Assembly: GCA_018713255.1 (NCBI GenBank)
Contig: DVFL01000040.1
Location: 1 to 64,000 of the forward strand
DNA: 64,000 bases
Source of the DNA: Candidatus Cottocaccamicrobium excrementipullorum
GTDB lineage: Bacteria; Bacillota; Clostridia; Lachnospirales; Lachnospiraceae
Direction: 5' to 3'
Shown here: piece after piece, positions 33,345 to 42,321 of the stretch
How the letters are laid out: each line of letters begins with the position of its first letter
How positions within the stretch are numbered: position 1 is the stretch's first letter
Program-made: the position numbers and the translations under genes
Notes under the pieces: generated by a model
Told to the model about the DNA's origin: nothing
The model's database searches: none
What the model saw: the letters and a program-made list of their open reading frames with translations, nothing else

Positions 33345-34424
33345 ATGGCAAAGAGAAGCATTGTTCCCTTCGGCCCTCAGCATCCGGTGCTGCCGGAACC
33401 AGTTCATCTGGATCTGGTTTTGGAGGATGAGACGGTGGTGGGAGCTATTCCTAATATCGGATTCGTTCACCGGGGACTGGAAAAGCTGGTGGAGCTTAAG
33501 GATTTTAAATCTTATGTGTATATTGCCGAGCGGGTGTGCGGCATCTGCAGCTGCGGCCACGGCATCGGTTATTGTGAAAGCGTAGAGCACGTAATGGAGG
33601 TGGAGATTCCGGAGCGGGCGAAATATCTTCGGACCATCTGGATGGAAATGAGCCGGATTCACAGCCATCTTTTGTGGATGGGACTTCTGGCAGACGCTAT
33701 GGGATTTGAAAGTTTATTTATGGAGTCCTGGCGGCTGCGGGAGAAGGTGCTGGACCTGTTTGATCTGACCACCGGCGGGCGGATTATTTTCTCCGTAAAC
33801 TGTGTGGGCGGGGTGTTAAAGGATATGACGGCGGAGATGCTCCAGGAGATTGAGCGGACCATGGGAGAGATGGAGAAGGCCTTTAAGCCATTGGAGGAAA
33901 CCTTCCTGGGAGAATATACGGTGCTGTCCAGGCTGAAAGGCCTGGGAAAGATGGGACCGGAGCAGGCGGTGCTTTCCGGCGCGGTAGGGCCCACCTTAAG
34001 GGCCAGCGGTATTCGCTACGATGCCAGAAAGCTGGGCTACTGCGCCTATAAAGATCTTGACATTGAGCCGGTTATTGATACAGAGGGAGATGCATACGCC
34101 CGCTGCAAGGTGAGGATGGGGGAAGTTCGTCAGTCCTTTGATCTGATTTGTCAGTTGGTGGCCAAGATTCCGGAAGGGCCGATCAGCGTTCCGGTAAAAG
34201 GAAATCCTAAAGGGGAATATTTTATGCGGATTGAACAGCCGAGAGGAGAAGCCGTTTATTATGTAAAAGGAAACGGCACGAAATTTCTGGATCGGTTTCG
34301 CTTGAGGACGCCTACCACCAGCAACATTCCTCCCATGCTGGATATGCTGAAAGGATGTCAGCTGGCGGATGTGCCCCTGCTGATTTTAACCATTGATCCC
34401 TGTATCAGCTGCACAGAGAGGTGA
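33345..34424 (+). CDS. echE: Ech hydrogenase large catalytic subunit E
   Basis: This subunit, 359 aa, holds the NiFe active site. The two ligand motifs are RVCGICSCGHG (about residues 64-74) and DPCISCTER at the very end. The protein stops right after the second motif, so there is no C-terminal peptide for a maturation protease to remove, and no such protease gene lies in the hyp cluster. This is known for some CooH/Ech-type subunits. ATG 33345 after AAGGAGAAAGG is chosen; the track start at 33264 lies inside echD. Confidence 0.95.
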   Translation: MAKRSIVPFGPQHPVLPEPVHLDLVLEDETVVGAIPNIGFVHRGLEKLVELKDFKSYVYIAERVCGICSCGHGIGYCESVEHVMEVEIPERAKYLRTIWMEMSRIHSHLLWMGLLADAMGFESLFMESWRLREKVLDLFDLTTGGRIIFSVNCVGGVLKDMTAEMLQEIERTMGEMEKAFKPLEETFLGEYTVLSRLKGLGKMGPEQAVLSGAVGPTLRASGIRYDARKLGYCAYKDLDIEPVIDTEGDAYARCKVRMGEVRQSFDLICQLVAKIPEGPISVPVKGNPKGEYFMRIEQPRGEAVYYVKGNGTKFLDRFRLRTPTTSNIPPMLDMLKGCQLADVPLLILTIDPCISCTER

Positions 34425-34429
34425 GAGAG

Positions 34430-34888
34430 ATGGCGGTAATAAAATTTATTCCATTTGGCAAAAAAGCTTTAAGCAATCTGTTTTCTCGTCCTGCCACCAA
34501 GAATTATCCAGATCAGCCGGCGGAATTTTCTGAGAGGATGCGGGGGCATATCGAGATTCGGATTGAAGAATGCATCAGCTGCGGTCTCTGCGCCCGGTCC
34601 TGTCCGCCGGGAGCAATTACTGTGGACCGAGGAGCAGGAAGCTGGACCATTAACCGCTTCGACTGTGTCCAGTGCGGGAATTGTGTGAATGTATGTCCGA
34701 AAAAATGTCTGGAGATGAAGGCGGGATATACGGAGCCTCAGATGAAGAAATCCGTGGATCAGTATCAAAAAGCGGCAAAACCGGAGGTTAAGCCGGAGGC
34801 ACGGCCGGTACAGCCGGCAGCCTCAATTCCGCAGCCGGCAGAGAAACCGGCGGAAAAAACAGAAGAAGGAAAATCCGCCTCTGAATGA
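34430..34888 (+). CDS. echF: Ech hydrogenase ferredoxin-like subunit F
   Basis: This is the electron entry subunit with two [4Fe-4S] clusters: CISCGLCARSCPPGAI and CVQCGNCVNVCPKKC (about residues 45-90). It should take electrons from reduced ferredoxin and pass them to EchC. After about residue 105 comes a low-complexity tail of P, E, K and A (KPEVKPEARPVQPAAS) that the redox function does not need. ATG 34430 follows GAGAGGTGAGAG; the GTG at 34421 is a less likely start. Last gene of the operon. Confidence 0.93.
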   Translation: MAVIKFIPFGKKALSNLFSRPATKNYPDQPAEFSERMRGHIEIRIEECISCGLCARSCPPGAITVDRGAGSWTINRFDCVQCGNCVNVCPKKCLEMKAGYTEPQMKKSVDQYQKAAKPEVKPEARPVQPAASIPQPAEKPAEKTEEGKSASE

Positions 34889-34904
34889 AAAGGGACGAAC
34901 AAAA

Positions 34905-34953
34905 GAAAGCAGCCTGATGAAGATGATTTCTTGATCAGACTGCTTCTTTTTTT
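34905..34953. terminator. Bidirectional terminator between echF and the MFS gene
   Basis: GAAAGCAGCCTGAT pairs with ATCAGACTGCTTC with small mismatches, followed by TTTTTTT on plus and a T-rich stretch on minus. Confidence 0.85.
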
Positions 34954-34966
34954 GCGGTTTACCAGA

Positions 34967-36175
34967 TTAGCGGGATGATGCTGCTTTCCGGGAAAGGCTT
35001 AAATAGATAATGTAAAAGCAGATCATGCATACCGGCAGGATTAAGAAACTTGTCCGGTAGCCTAAGGATCCGCAGAGGACGCCGAAAAGCAGATTAAAGA
35101 GAATATCGGCGATGGTGGCTACGCTGATGATGGCTCCAGTCCGGGTAGCGGCCACGGATGCAGGGTAGAGTTCCTGGAAGAACAGGATAATGGTAGGATA
35201 CAGGATGGAAATGGCAAAACCGGAAATTCCCACCAGGAAAATGCCGGAAGCCCCCAGGACAATGCCGGCGCTAAACAGCAGAGTCCCGATTCCGCCGAAG
35301 AGACGGATGCTGTTGATGGTTCCCAATTTCTGCACTGCAGGAGCAAATACCAGCCGTCCGATGGTCATTCCGCCCCAGAAGATGGACAGACACAGGGAAG
35401 CCCGCTGGGAGTCCATGGAAAAGGCGGAAATGCAGTAGGATAAAAACCAGTTCATAATGCCGTGCTCCCCGATAAAGTAACAGCCAAGCATTGCGGCCAG
35501 CAGCCAGAACATTGCCGGTCCAGGGGATGTTTTTGGGGAGACAGAAGCAGAGACTGCCGCCTTTTTGGCGGAATCTTTAGAGGAAGTTTTCTCCTGGGCT
35601 TCGGCGATTTCCTTCCAGCCGGGAATTTTAACGCCCAAAAACAGCAGCACGGAAATAACGCCGATGATAAACAATACTACATTGATCATTTTCCAGCCGC
35701 CGTAGCTGAAGGCATATCGGCCTAACAGAAGCTGGCTGCCGCTGGTTCCCAGACCCTGGATGAAGAAAAACACATTTACCATCAGTCCGGCGTAGCCTGC
35801 ACAGACCATAGGAGTGAGAATGTTGATGGTAGTGTTTAATAAGGTAGAAGCGCCCAGAGCCAGGAACATGGAAATCAGGATAAAAATATACTGGTCGGTA
35901 AACAGGTTGATGGCCAGAGCAAACATCCAGATGCCCATAATCCATAACGTAACCTTTTTCCGGTCAAATGTGTCGAGAAGCTTTCCGCCTAGACTTAAAA
36001 ACAGAAGATTTCCCACGTAGCTGATTGTGACGATCAAGGACAGCTGGCTGTCGCTTAAGGCGTACCGTTCCTGAAATACAGGGGCGAAAATTCCTCGGAG
36101 AGAATCATTTGAGCCCAGCCCCAGCATCAGAACGGCAAAGCAGAGAATTGGAATAAATTGTTTTCCTTTCATCAT
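34967..36175 (-). CDS. MFS transporter
   Basis: This polytopic transporter has 402 aa and about 12 helices in two halves. The loop between them (about residues 190-215) is polar and Ser/Lys-rich. The loop after helix 2 reads GGKLLDTFDRKKVTLWIMG, the major facilitator signature, and the second half has the matching GGMTIGRLVFAPAVQKLG. It resembles the sugar:H+ symporter-like or fucose permease-like group, but the substrate is unknown. GGAAGGACTAAGTAAAC stands ahead of the ATG. It is divergent from the glycan operon and may share its control region. Confidence 0.85.
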   Translation of the reverse strand: MMKGKQFIPILCFAVLMLGLGSNDSLRGIFAPVFQERYALSDSQLSLIVTISYVGNLLFLSLGGKLLDTFDRKKVTLWIMGIWMFALAINLFTDQYIFILISMFLALGASTLLNTTINILTPMVCAGYAGLMVNVFFFIQGLGTSGSQLLLGRYAFSYGGWKMINVVLFIIGVISVLLFLGVKIPGWKEIAEAQEKTSSKDSAKKAAVSASVSPKTSPGPAMFWLLAAMLGCYFIGEHGIMNWFLSYCISAFSMDSQRASLCLSIFWGGMTIGRLVFAPAVQKLGTINSIRLFGGIGTLLFSAGIVLGASGIFLVGISGFAISILYPTIILFFQELYPASVAATRTGAIISVATIADILFNLLFGVLCGSLGYRTSFLILPVCMICFYIIYLSLSRKAASSR

Positions 36176-36356
36176 GTTTACTTAGTCCTTCCTTTTTCTA
36201 CAATTTGATTACCCTTCAGTATATCGTTTTTTGCGAACAAAAACTATGCATAATTTGTCTAAAAGCAGATAAAGGGTTGCAGATATTGCGGAATTTTAAC
36301 CTTCCTTATTTTATGTGAGAAAATGGCGGCAGCTTTTGGGATCTTCTTGGAGGATA

Positions 36357-36380
36357 GTTGGGACTTTAAAATGTCCCAAC
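36357..36380. promoter_or_regulatory. Long palindrome in the MFS/glycan intergenic region
   Basis: GTTGGGACTT-TAAA-ATGTCCCAAC is a near-perfect 24-bp palindrome. Flanking TCTTCTT and AAGAAGA extend the symmetry outward. It may be a repressor site or a hairpin in a leader. The rest of 36176-36576 is A/T-rich and non-coding. Confidence 0.5.
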
Positions 36381-36482
36381 AGATAAGAAGAACGAGCAAA
36401 AAATAGAGTTTTAAGATAAATCACACAATAAAAAAACAAGAATTGCAATATTCTGATCGGACATCAAACAAAATATGCATAG

Positions 36483-36498
36483 ATTTACATAGGTAAAT
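36483..36498. promoter_or_regulatory. ATTTAC-ATAG-GTAAAT operator-like site before the glycan operon
   Basis: This perfect 6-bp inverted pair lies immediately upstream of TAATAT (about 36502-36507), a probable -10. It is about 80 bases before the first permease gene. The AraC regulator at 47531 or a LacI-type protein could bind it. Confidence 0.5.
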
Positions 36499-36576
36499 TG
36501 TGTAATATATAGACACCGGGAGGAAATACAGCTGTATATGCTACCTCGAACGAAACAAGAAAAATAAGGAGAGGGC

Positions 36577-37488
36577 ATGATGAAAAAAATGAACGAAGCA
36601 GCAGTGGCAAGAAAAGGAAAAGGCTTTGATACGCGCCAGGCATGGGCATTTGCTTTTTGTCTGCCGAATATCCTGTTTTTCCTTATTTTCTTTGTGGCAC
36701 CTGCAATCGTGGGAGTTTGGTACTCCCTGACGAACTATAACGGATTTAAACAGATGGATTTTGTGGGACTGGATAATTATATCCGGCTGTTCCAGGATTC
36801 TGATTTCTACAGCACATTGTGGCGGACCGTGCTTTACAGCGTGGTATCCGTTCCCATTGGATACGTGGTATCCCTTGGCTTCGGTATGCTGCTGTCATCG
36901 GAGAAGATTAAAGGCATTACCATTCTTCGTATCCTGATTTATTGGCCCATCCTGCTTTCCACCATTATGGTAGGTCTTACCTGGAGGTGGATCTTCGGCG
37001 AGAGCTTCGGCTTAATTAACTATTTGCTGGATTGCGTTGGACTTCCCCAGATTCACTGGGCAACGAACTCTACCGCAGCCTTTATTACCACCATTATTGC
37101 CGGCACTTGGTCCGGATGTGGTACCAATATGCTGATTTTCATCGGCGCCCTGAAGCAGATTTCCACGGAGCTTGTGGAAGCAGCTACTTTGGACGGTGCA
37201 AATAAATGGCAGGTGTTCTGGAATATTACCCTGCCTCACTTAAAACCAGTATCCTTCATGGTCATCATTCTTTCTGTAATCAGTTCGTTTAAGGTCTTCG
37301 CTATGGTACAGACCTTGACTAACGGCGGACCAGGTACAGCGACGACTTACATGATTCAGTACATTTATACCACCGGATTTACCAGAAACCGGGTAGGCTA
37401 CGCAAGTGCGGTATCGATGGTACTGTTTGTCATCCTGTTAATCCTGTCCTTTGTTCAGACGAAGATCAGCGATAAGGCATCTGATTAA
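36577..37488 (+). CDS. Sugar ABC transporter permease 1 (UgpA/MsmF-like)
   Basis: This inner-membrane permease of 303 aa has six helices in the carbohydrate uptake transporter-1 family. The EAA loop that contacts the ATPase reads LVEAATLDGANKWQVFWNITLPHL (about residues 205-230). The first helix region is AFCLPNILFFLIFFVAPAIVG. AAGGAGAGGGC precedes the ATG. It begins an operon of importer genes followed by glycan-processing enzymes. No ATPase gene is in the cluster, so a shared MsmK/UgpC-type ATPase elsewhere must energise it. Confidence 0.92.
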   Translation: MMKKMNEAAVARKGKGFDTRQAWAFAFCLPNILFFLIFFVAPAIVGVWYSLTNYNGFKQMDFVGLDNYIRLFQDSDFYSTLWRTVLYSVVSVPIGYVVSLGFGMLLSSEKIKGITILRILIYWPILLSTIMVGLTWRWIFGESFGLINYLLDCVGLPQIHWATNSTAAFITTIIAGTWSGCGTNMLIFIGALKQISTELVEAATLDGANKWQVFWNITLPHLKPVSFMVIILSVISSFKVFAMVQTLTNGGPGTATTYMIQYIYTTGFTRNRVGYASAVSMVLFVILLILSFVQTKISDKASD

Positions 37489-37500
37489 GGAGGAAGAAGA

Positions 37501-38319
37501 ATGAAGAATGTAAAAGGTGTGGCAGTACACGTATTATTATTTGCTCTTGCGTTTATCTGGATTTTTCCGGTGATCTGGCTGGTACTCAGCTCCTTTAAGG
37601 ACGGTTCCGAGCTGTTCACTTACCCCCTGACTATTCTGCCTGAGCACTTTACTCTGGAAAATTACAAGACTGCCTGGGAGCAGTTTGATTTAATGCTTTA
37701 TACCGGTAATACCGCGTTTATTACTGTAGTGGCAACTGTTATCACGGTAATCATGAGCAGTATGTGCGGTTACGGGCTTGCGAAATACAACTACAAATGG
37801 CTGAACATTTTGTTCCTCTGCCTGCTGGCAACGACCATGCTGCCTACAGAGGTAATCATGAGCCCAAGCTTCACGGTTTTGAACGCGCTGGGTCTTTACA
37901 ACAGCCTTTGGGGATGTGTTATTCCTACTGTAGGAACCATGACCGGTGTGTTTTTGATGAGACAGTTTTTTATCTCCGTTCCCAATGAATTAATGGAATC
38001 TGCAAGAATTGACGGCGCCAGCGAAGGACAGATCTTTACCCGGATTATGTTCCCTATCTGCCGTCCTCAGATTGCAATCCTGGCAATCTTCAGCTTCCAG
38101 TGGAGATGGAACGATTATATCTGGCCTTTGCTTGCGTTAAGCGATCCGAAGAAGTACACTCTGCAGCTGGCGCTGCGTACCCTTTCCGGCGCCGAGGCAG
38201 TAAACTGGACGGTTCTGCTTTCCACTGCAGTACTGACCATGATCCCCATTCTGATTGTGTTTATTATCTTTAACAAGCAGATTATGAATGCTAACATGTC
38301 GTCCGGCGTTAAGGGCTGA
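37501..38319 (+). CDS. Sugar ABC transporter permease 2 (UgpE/MsmG-like)
   Basis: This is the partner permease, 272 aa, six helices. The EAA loop is LMESARIDGASEGQIFTRIMFPICRPQIA. The N-terminus FAFIWIFPVIWLVLSSFK and QWRWNDYIWPLLALSDPKKYTLQLAL are typical of the second CUT1 permease. It starts 12 bases after permease 1, behind AAGGAGGAAGA. Confidence 0.92.
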   Translation: MKNVKGVAVHVLLFALAFIWIFPVIWLVLSSFKDGSELFTYPLTILPEHFTLENYKTAWEQFDLMLYTGNTAFITVVATVITVIMSSMCGYGLAKYNYKWLNILFLCLLATTMLPTEVIMSPSFTVLNALGLYNSLWGCVIPTVGTMTGVFLMRQFFISVPNELMESARIDGASEGQIFTRIMFPICRPQIAILAIFSFQWRWNDYIWPLLALSDPKKYTLQLALRTLSGAEAVNWTVLLSTAVLTMIPILIVFIIFNKQIMNANMSSGVKG

Positions 38320-38350
38320 TGTGTGCAAATAAAAAGGAGGAAAAGAAAAA

Positions 38351-39652
38351 ATGAAAAAAACGGCTTATGGAAAAAAATGGAAATTAGCTCTGGGAACAGC
38401 CTGCGTTACCATGGCTGGAATGGCAGCTCTGACTGGATGCAGCGGCGGCTCTTCTAGCTCAGGAGACGGTTCTGGCAGCGGCGAAACGGTAGAGCTGGAG
38501 ATTCTGCTGGCAGACGATACCCTGGAAGGCGGCGCTATGCAGACTCTGGTAGACAAGTTCAATGAAGAACACGCAGATCAGGGCGTGCAGGCCTACGTAA
38601 ACGAGATCGCTTACGCCGATATGGAAACTCAGATCAAGAACCGTGCTCAGGCTGGAAATCTGCCTGCTCTGTGCAAGATGTCCAACTTTGATACTTATGT
38701 TGATTACGTTCTGCCTCTGGACGACACTTCTCTGGATCCGGAGATGTTCAACCGCAGCGGCGTAAGAGACGGCAAGTTAATGGCTACCGATATCAACGAT
38801 ACTGCCGTAGGTTTAATTATCAATAAGACGGCCTTTGACGCAGCAGGGGTTTCTTATCCCACCACTGAGGAAGAGCGCTGGACCTGGGATGAGTTCGTTG
38901 AGGCAGTTAAGGAAGTAGATGAGAAGAACGAGAGCATTACTACTCCTTTCGTAATCGACCATTCTCAGCAGCGTTCTGGAACTGTGCTGTATCAGTTCGG
39001 CATGCAGTACTTTGATCCAGAGGATTCCACCCACTTTACCTTCCGCAGCGAAGACACCAAGAGAGGAATTGAGTTCTTCCTGTCCATGTTTGAGGACGGC
39101 GGAATTTCAAAGCCTTCTATCGGAACTGGTGCTGAGAACGCACAGGACGTATTTAAGACAGGTACAGTAGCGGCTCACCTGGCAGGAAACTGGGTAATCA
39201 CCGACTATACCGACAACATCACTGATTTCGAGTGGATGCCTGTTTTAATGCCATATGAGAAGGAAAAATCCACTTCTTTAGGCGGAAACTGGTTCTATGC
39301 ATTTGATGGAACTGGCGTTGAAGAGCAGGCTAAGGAATTCCTGGAGTGGTTCTATGAGCCGGAGAACTATGCGCTGTACTGCGAGACCGGCAACTATCTG
39401 CCTGGAACCAACAATGTAGAAGTTACCTATGATGTACCTGGTCTGGATATCTTCAACATGGAAATTGCAGCAAGCTGGGATCAGCCTCAGTATGATACGG
39501 AAGTAACTGAGCAGGAGCACAGCGGCGAGAGCGCAGGCAACGCTTTGAGAGACGCATTAGACCGTGCAATTGCCGGCGAGCTGGATGCCGACGGCGTGAT
39601 GGATTACGTTGTTAAGCAGAACTTAGACAGCCTTTCCGGTCTGCATGAATAA
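38351..39652 (+). CDS. Sugar-binding lipoprotein of the ABC importer
   Basis: This extracellular solute-binding protein has 433 aa and a lipobox LTGC (Cys about 30) followed by a Ser/Gly linker. The family-1 features are clear: VDKFNEEHADQGVQAYVNEI, EERWTWDEFVEAVKEV, AQDVFKTGTVAAHLAGNW. Homologues bind oligosaccharides. AAAAGGAGG precedes the ATG. Its ligand is probably an oligosaccharide released outside the cell by enzymes not in this window. Confidence 0.92.
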   Translation: MKKTAYGKKWKLALGTACVTMAGMAALTGCSGGSSSSGDGSGSGETVELEILLADDTLEGGAMQTLVDKFNEEHADQGVQAYVNEIAYADMETQIKNRAQAGNLPALCKMSNFDTYVDYVLPLDDTSLDPEMFNRSGVRDGKLMATDINDTAVGLIINKTAFDAAGVSYPTTEEERWTWDEFVEAVKEVDEKNESITTPFVIDHSQQRSGTVLYQFGMQYFDPEDSTHFTFRSEDTKRGIEFFLSMFEDGGISKPSIGTGAENAQDVFKTGTVAAHLAGNWVITDYTDNITDFEWMPVLMPYEKEKSTSLGGNWFYAFDGTGVEEQAKEFLEWFYEPENYALYCETGNYLPGTNNVEVTYDVPGLDIFNMEIAASWDQPQYDTEVTEQEHSGESAGNALRDALDRAIAGELDADGVMDYVVKQNLDSLSGLHE

Positions 39653-39713
39653 TCAATACGGATTTGCTGCCTGAGAGCGGCGCCGTGATCGATGAATATT
39701 GACAGATGAACAG

Positions 39714-39779
39714 GGGGTGTGGCAATAAGGCTTTCACTCGGTTTCCATACCGGGCCCGTTACCTTTTGCCATGCCCCCT
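39714..39779 (+). other. Long hairpin between the importer and enzyme genes
   Basis: GGGGGTGTGGCAA and TTGCCATGCCCCC face each other across about 40 bases. No clear T-run follows. It could reduce transcription or stabilise the importer mRNA, which is usually needed in larger amounts than the enzymes. Confidence 0.5.
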
Positions 39780-39841
39780 TCGCTGTCCCAAAAAAGGCAG
39801 AGCGGTCTGCGGGGAGATTATGATCGAGGGTAAGGATAATC

Positions 39842-42307
39842 ATGGAATTACAATATAGGATTGGACAGAATGAAACCATCAGCCGATGGAATATGACGAA
39901 AATGGGCAGCGAGCCATTTTCGTCTCCGAAAAAGACTTTTGACGCTCCTGTTAATATGGAAGAGTCTTATGTTCAGGTAGTATATCCAGTAAGGGAAGCA
40001 TTTTGGAAAGAAAGGCGGATTGAAAGAGCAGAGCGATATGATGGAGACTATCCGGATCTGTATTTCCCCTTCGAAAACAATCGGGTAGATTTATCTACAT
40101 TTATTCATACGCCCCACTACTTTTTCGTCCATGCAAAGGCAGGATTAAGGGTTGAGGAAGCAGGAGAATATCCTTTTGCAATCTACACCTGCGGAGGTGT
40201 GAAAATCTGGGTGAACGGAGAAGAGCAGGCTCTTTTTACCCCCTACACCAGGAATATTGCGGGAAACACCCGGATTGCCCTTAAGCTGAAAACAGGATAT
40301 AATGAGATTAAAGTTTATGCGGACGAGCTGGCGGAGCGGGATGTGTTCTTTTATTTCGAACTCCGTTATTTAGGAGAGAAGCCAATCGAAGGAACGGTAG
40401 AAACGAAGGAAGATCCTGCCAAGATCCGGAGAGCAGAAGCATTTTTAACCAGCTGTTACTTCCAGCGGGATATGTACACAGAAGGTCAGGTTAAGCTGTA
40501 CTATGATCCTTCCTGTCTGGAAAAAGATGAAACCGTTTATATTACCACCCAACCTGGCGGAACTGGAAAATCCCTTGTGGAGGGGGAGTATGCAGAACGC
40601 ACCGCAAGAAAGGACAGAGATTTCCTGGTGGTGACGGATACCAGAGACAGTAAAATTCAAATGTCCAAGGTTTTAGTCTGCCTGAAGGTGGGAAGTTATG
40701 TGATTCCCCGCAATCTGTTTGTGGGAATTATTCCAGGAGATAAGATCTGCTTAACGCCTGGCGCTTCCATTCAGGAGCGCAAGGAACAGGCGCTGGCTTT
40801 TCTGCTGAAGAATGGGGAACCAGGCTATCAATCGGTAATCTGTTCTCTGGAAATCCTTCAGGACTGGAACGATGCTGCCTTAAAAGGATTTGACATGGCG
40901 TGCAGAAAAATTGAGGCTCATGAAGACTGCGCTGATTTCAGCCTGGTACCGCTGACCTTGTTAAAAACCAGATATCATCATCTTCTTACCAGGGAGCAGG
41001 ATGAACGGATTAAGTCCATGGTGCTGAATTTCCGGTATTGGATTGACGAGCCGGGAGATGACGTAATGTGGTATTTCAGTGAAAATCACGCGTTCTTATT
41101 CCATTGTGCCCAGTATTTATGGGGAGATGTATATCCAGAAGAGAAGTTTGCGGCCAGCGGACGAAGCGGTAAAGAGCAGAGCATTTTAGGAAAGAAGCGG
41201 GTGGAAGAGTGGTTCGAATCCTTTTTTGCCTACGGATTTGCAGAGTGGAATTCCGCTACATATATTCCGATTGATTTGATTGGATTTTTTACGTTATATT
41301 TATGTGCTCCTCACGAGGAAATTCGGAAGATGGCGAAAAAAGCTCTGGATATGACCATTAAGCTGATTGCCTGGAATTCTTTTGAAGGGGTGATGAATTC
41401 CACATATGGAAGGACCTACGAAGAGAATATTAAGACCAGAATTCAGACAGAACCGAATTTTATCCACTGGGTATCCTTTGGAGAGGGGTATGTAACGTAT
41501 TTTGGAAATGCCACCTGCCTTTATGCCATCAGTGATTATGAACCGGAGAATTATGCAGAAGAATGCAGGCTGAAGGAGAATCAAGGGTCTGTGCTGGAAT
41601 ATCAGCAGGGTGTGGGCAAGGTATCGATCAGTTTGTACCGCACCGGTGAATATCTGACGGCTGGGGTGCGCCAGTTTAAGCCCTTCCGCCACGGTCACCA
41701 GCAGCATCTGATGAATGTGGTTTTTGGAAAGGAAAGGCCGGCAATCTTTTATGTGAATCATCCGGGAGAGCGTCTGTTCTCCGGCGAAAACCGCCCCAGC
41801 TACTGGGCGGGAAACGGCACTATCCCTTGGATAGAACGATATAAAAACTTAACGGTAATGATTTTTGACACTGATCCAGAAGAGCTGGTTCATTACATTC
41901 ACGCCTATACGCCTCTTTACGAATATGAGGAATACCAATGCAGGGGAAACTGGTTTTTTGCCCGGTCAGGAAATGCTTATCTGGGCTGCTGGTTTTCTCA
42001 TTCCTACCAGGTGACTGACCGCGGGGCAAATAAGGGGAAAGAGCTGATTTCCCAGGGGCTTCGCCACGGAGTAGTGGTAAAATGCGGGTGTCAGGCAGAA
42101 TTCGGCAGCTTTAACGCTTTCTGCAGCGCCATGGAGGAAACCAGTATTTTCTGGGATGGAAAGAGAAGCCTTTCCTTTGTGGATTGTCAATATGGAAAAA
42201 TTGAAGTGGTGAATGCAGAGCATTTTCTGGTTGAGGGAGAGGAGCAGTTTTGCCAGGCGGATAAAGAGCTCTCTTTAAAGAAAGAATTCCTTCCCTCCGC
42301 CCGATAA
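39842..42307 (+). CDS. Large cytoplasmic protein with lectin-like and toroid-like regions, function unknown
   Basis: I cannot assign this 821-aa protein to a family. It has no signal peptide. Residues ~80-190 look like a beta-sandwich of PA14/accessory type (YPFAIYTCGGVKIWVNGEEQ). The middle (about 320-560) is helical with the wording WYFSENHAFLFHCAQYLWG and FAEWNSATYIPIDLIGFFTL, as in (alpha/alpha)6-toroid polysaccharide lyases and hydrolases. The last third is beta-rich (HGHQQHLMNVVFGKERPAIF), also like the C-terminal domains of heparinase-type lyases. It sits in one operon with GH28-like and GH88/105-like genes, so a lyase or hydrolase acting on an imported uronic-acid oligosaccharide is the best inference. 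Confidence 0.6.
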   Translation: MELQYRIGQNETISRWNMTKMGSEPFSSPKKTFDAPVNMEESYVQVVYPVREAFWKERRIERAERYDGDYPDLYFPFENNRVDLSTFIHTPHYFFVHAKAGLRVEEAGEYPFAIYTCGGVKIWVNGEEQALFTPYTRNIAGNTRIALKLKTGYNEIKVYADELAERDVFFYFELRYLGEKPIEGTVETKEDPAKIRRAEAFLTSCYFQRDMYTEGQVKLYYDPSCLEKDETVYITTQPGGTGKSLVEGEYAERTARKDRDFLVVTDTRDSKIQMSKVLVCLKVGSYVIPRNLFVGIIPGDKICLTPGASIQERKEQALAFLLKNGEPGYQSVICSLEILQDWNDAALKGFDMACRKIEAHEDCADFSLVPLTLLKTRYHHLLTREQDERIKSMVLNFRYWIDEPGDDVMWYFSENHAFLFHCAQYLWGDVYPEEKFAASGRSGKEQSILGKKRVEEWFESFFAYGFAEWNSATYIPIDLIGFFTLYLCAPHEEIRKMAKKALDMTIKLIAWNSFEGVMNSTYGRTYEENIKTRIQTEPNFIHWVSFGEGYVTYFGNATCLYAISDYEPENYAEECRLKENQGSVLEYQQGVGKVSISLYRTGEYLTAGVRQFKPFRHGHQQHLMNVVFGKERPAIFYVNHPGERLFSGENRPSYWAGNGTIPWIERYKNLTVMIFDTDPEELVHYIHAYTPLYEYEEYQCRGNWFFARSGNAYLGCWFSHSYQVTDRGANKGKELISQGLRHGVVVKCGCQAEFGSFNAFCSAMEETSIFWDGKRSLSFVDCQYGKIEVVNAEHFLVEGEEQFCQADKELSLKKEFLPSAR

Positions 42308-42321
42308 ATAAGGAGAGTAAA

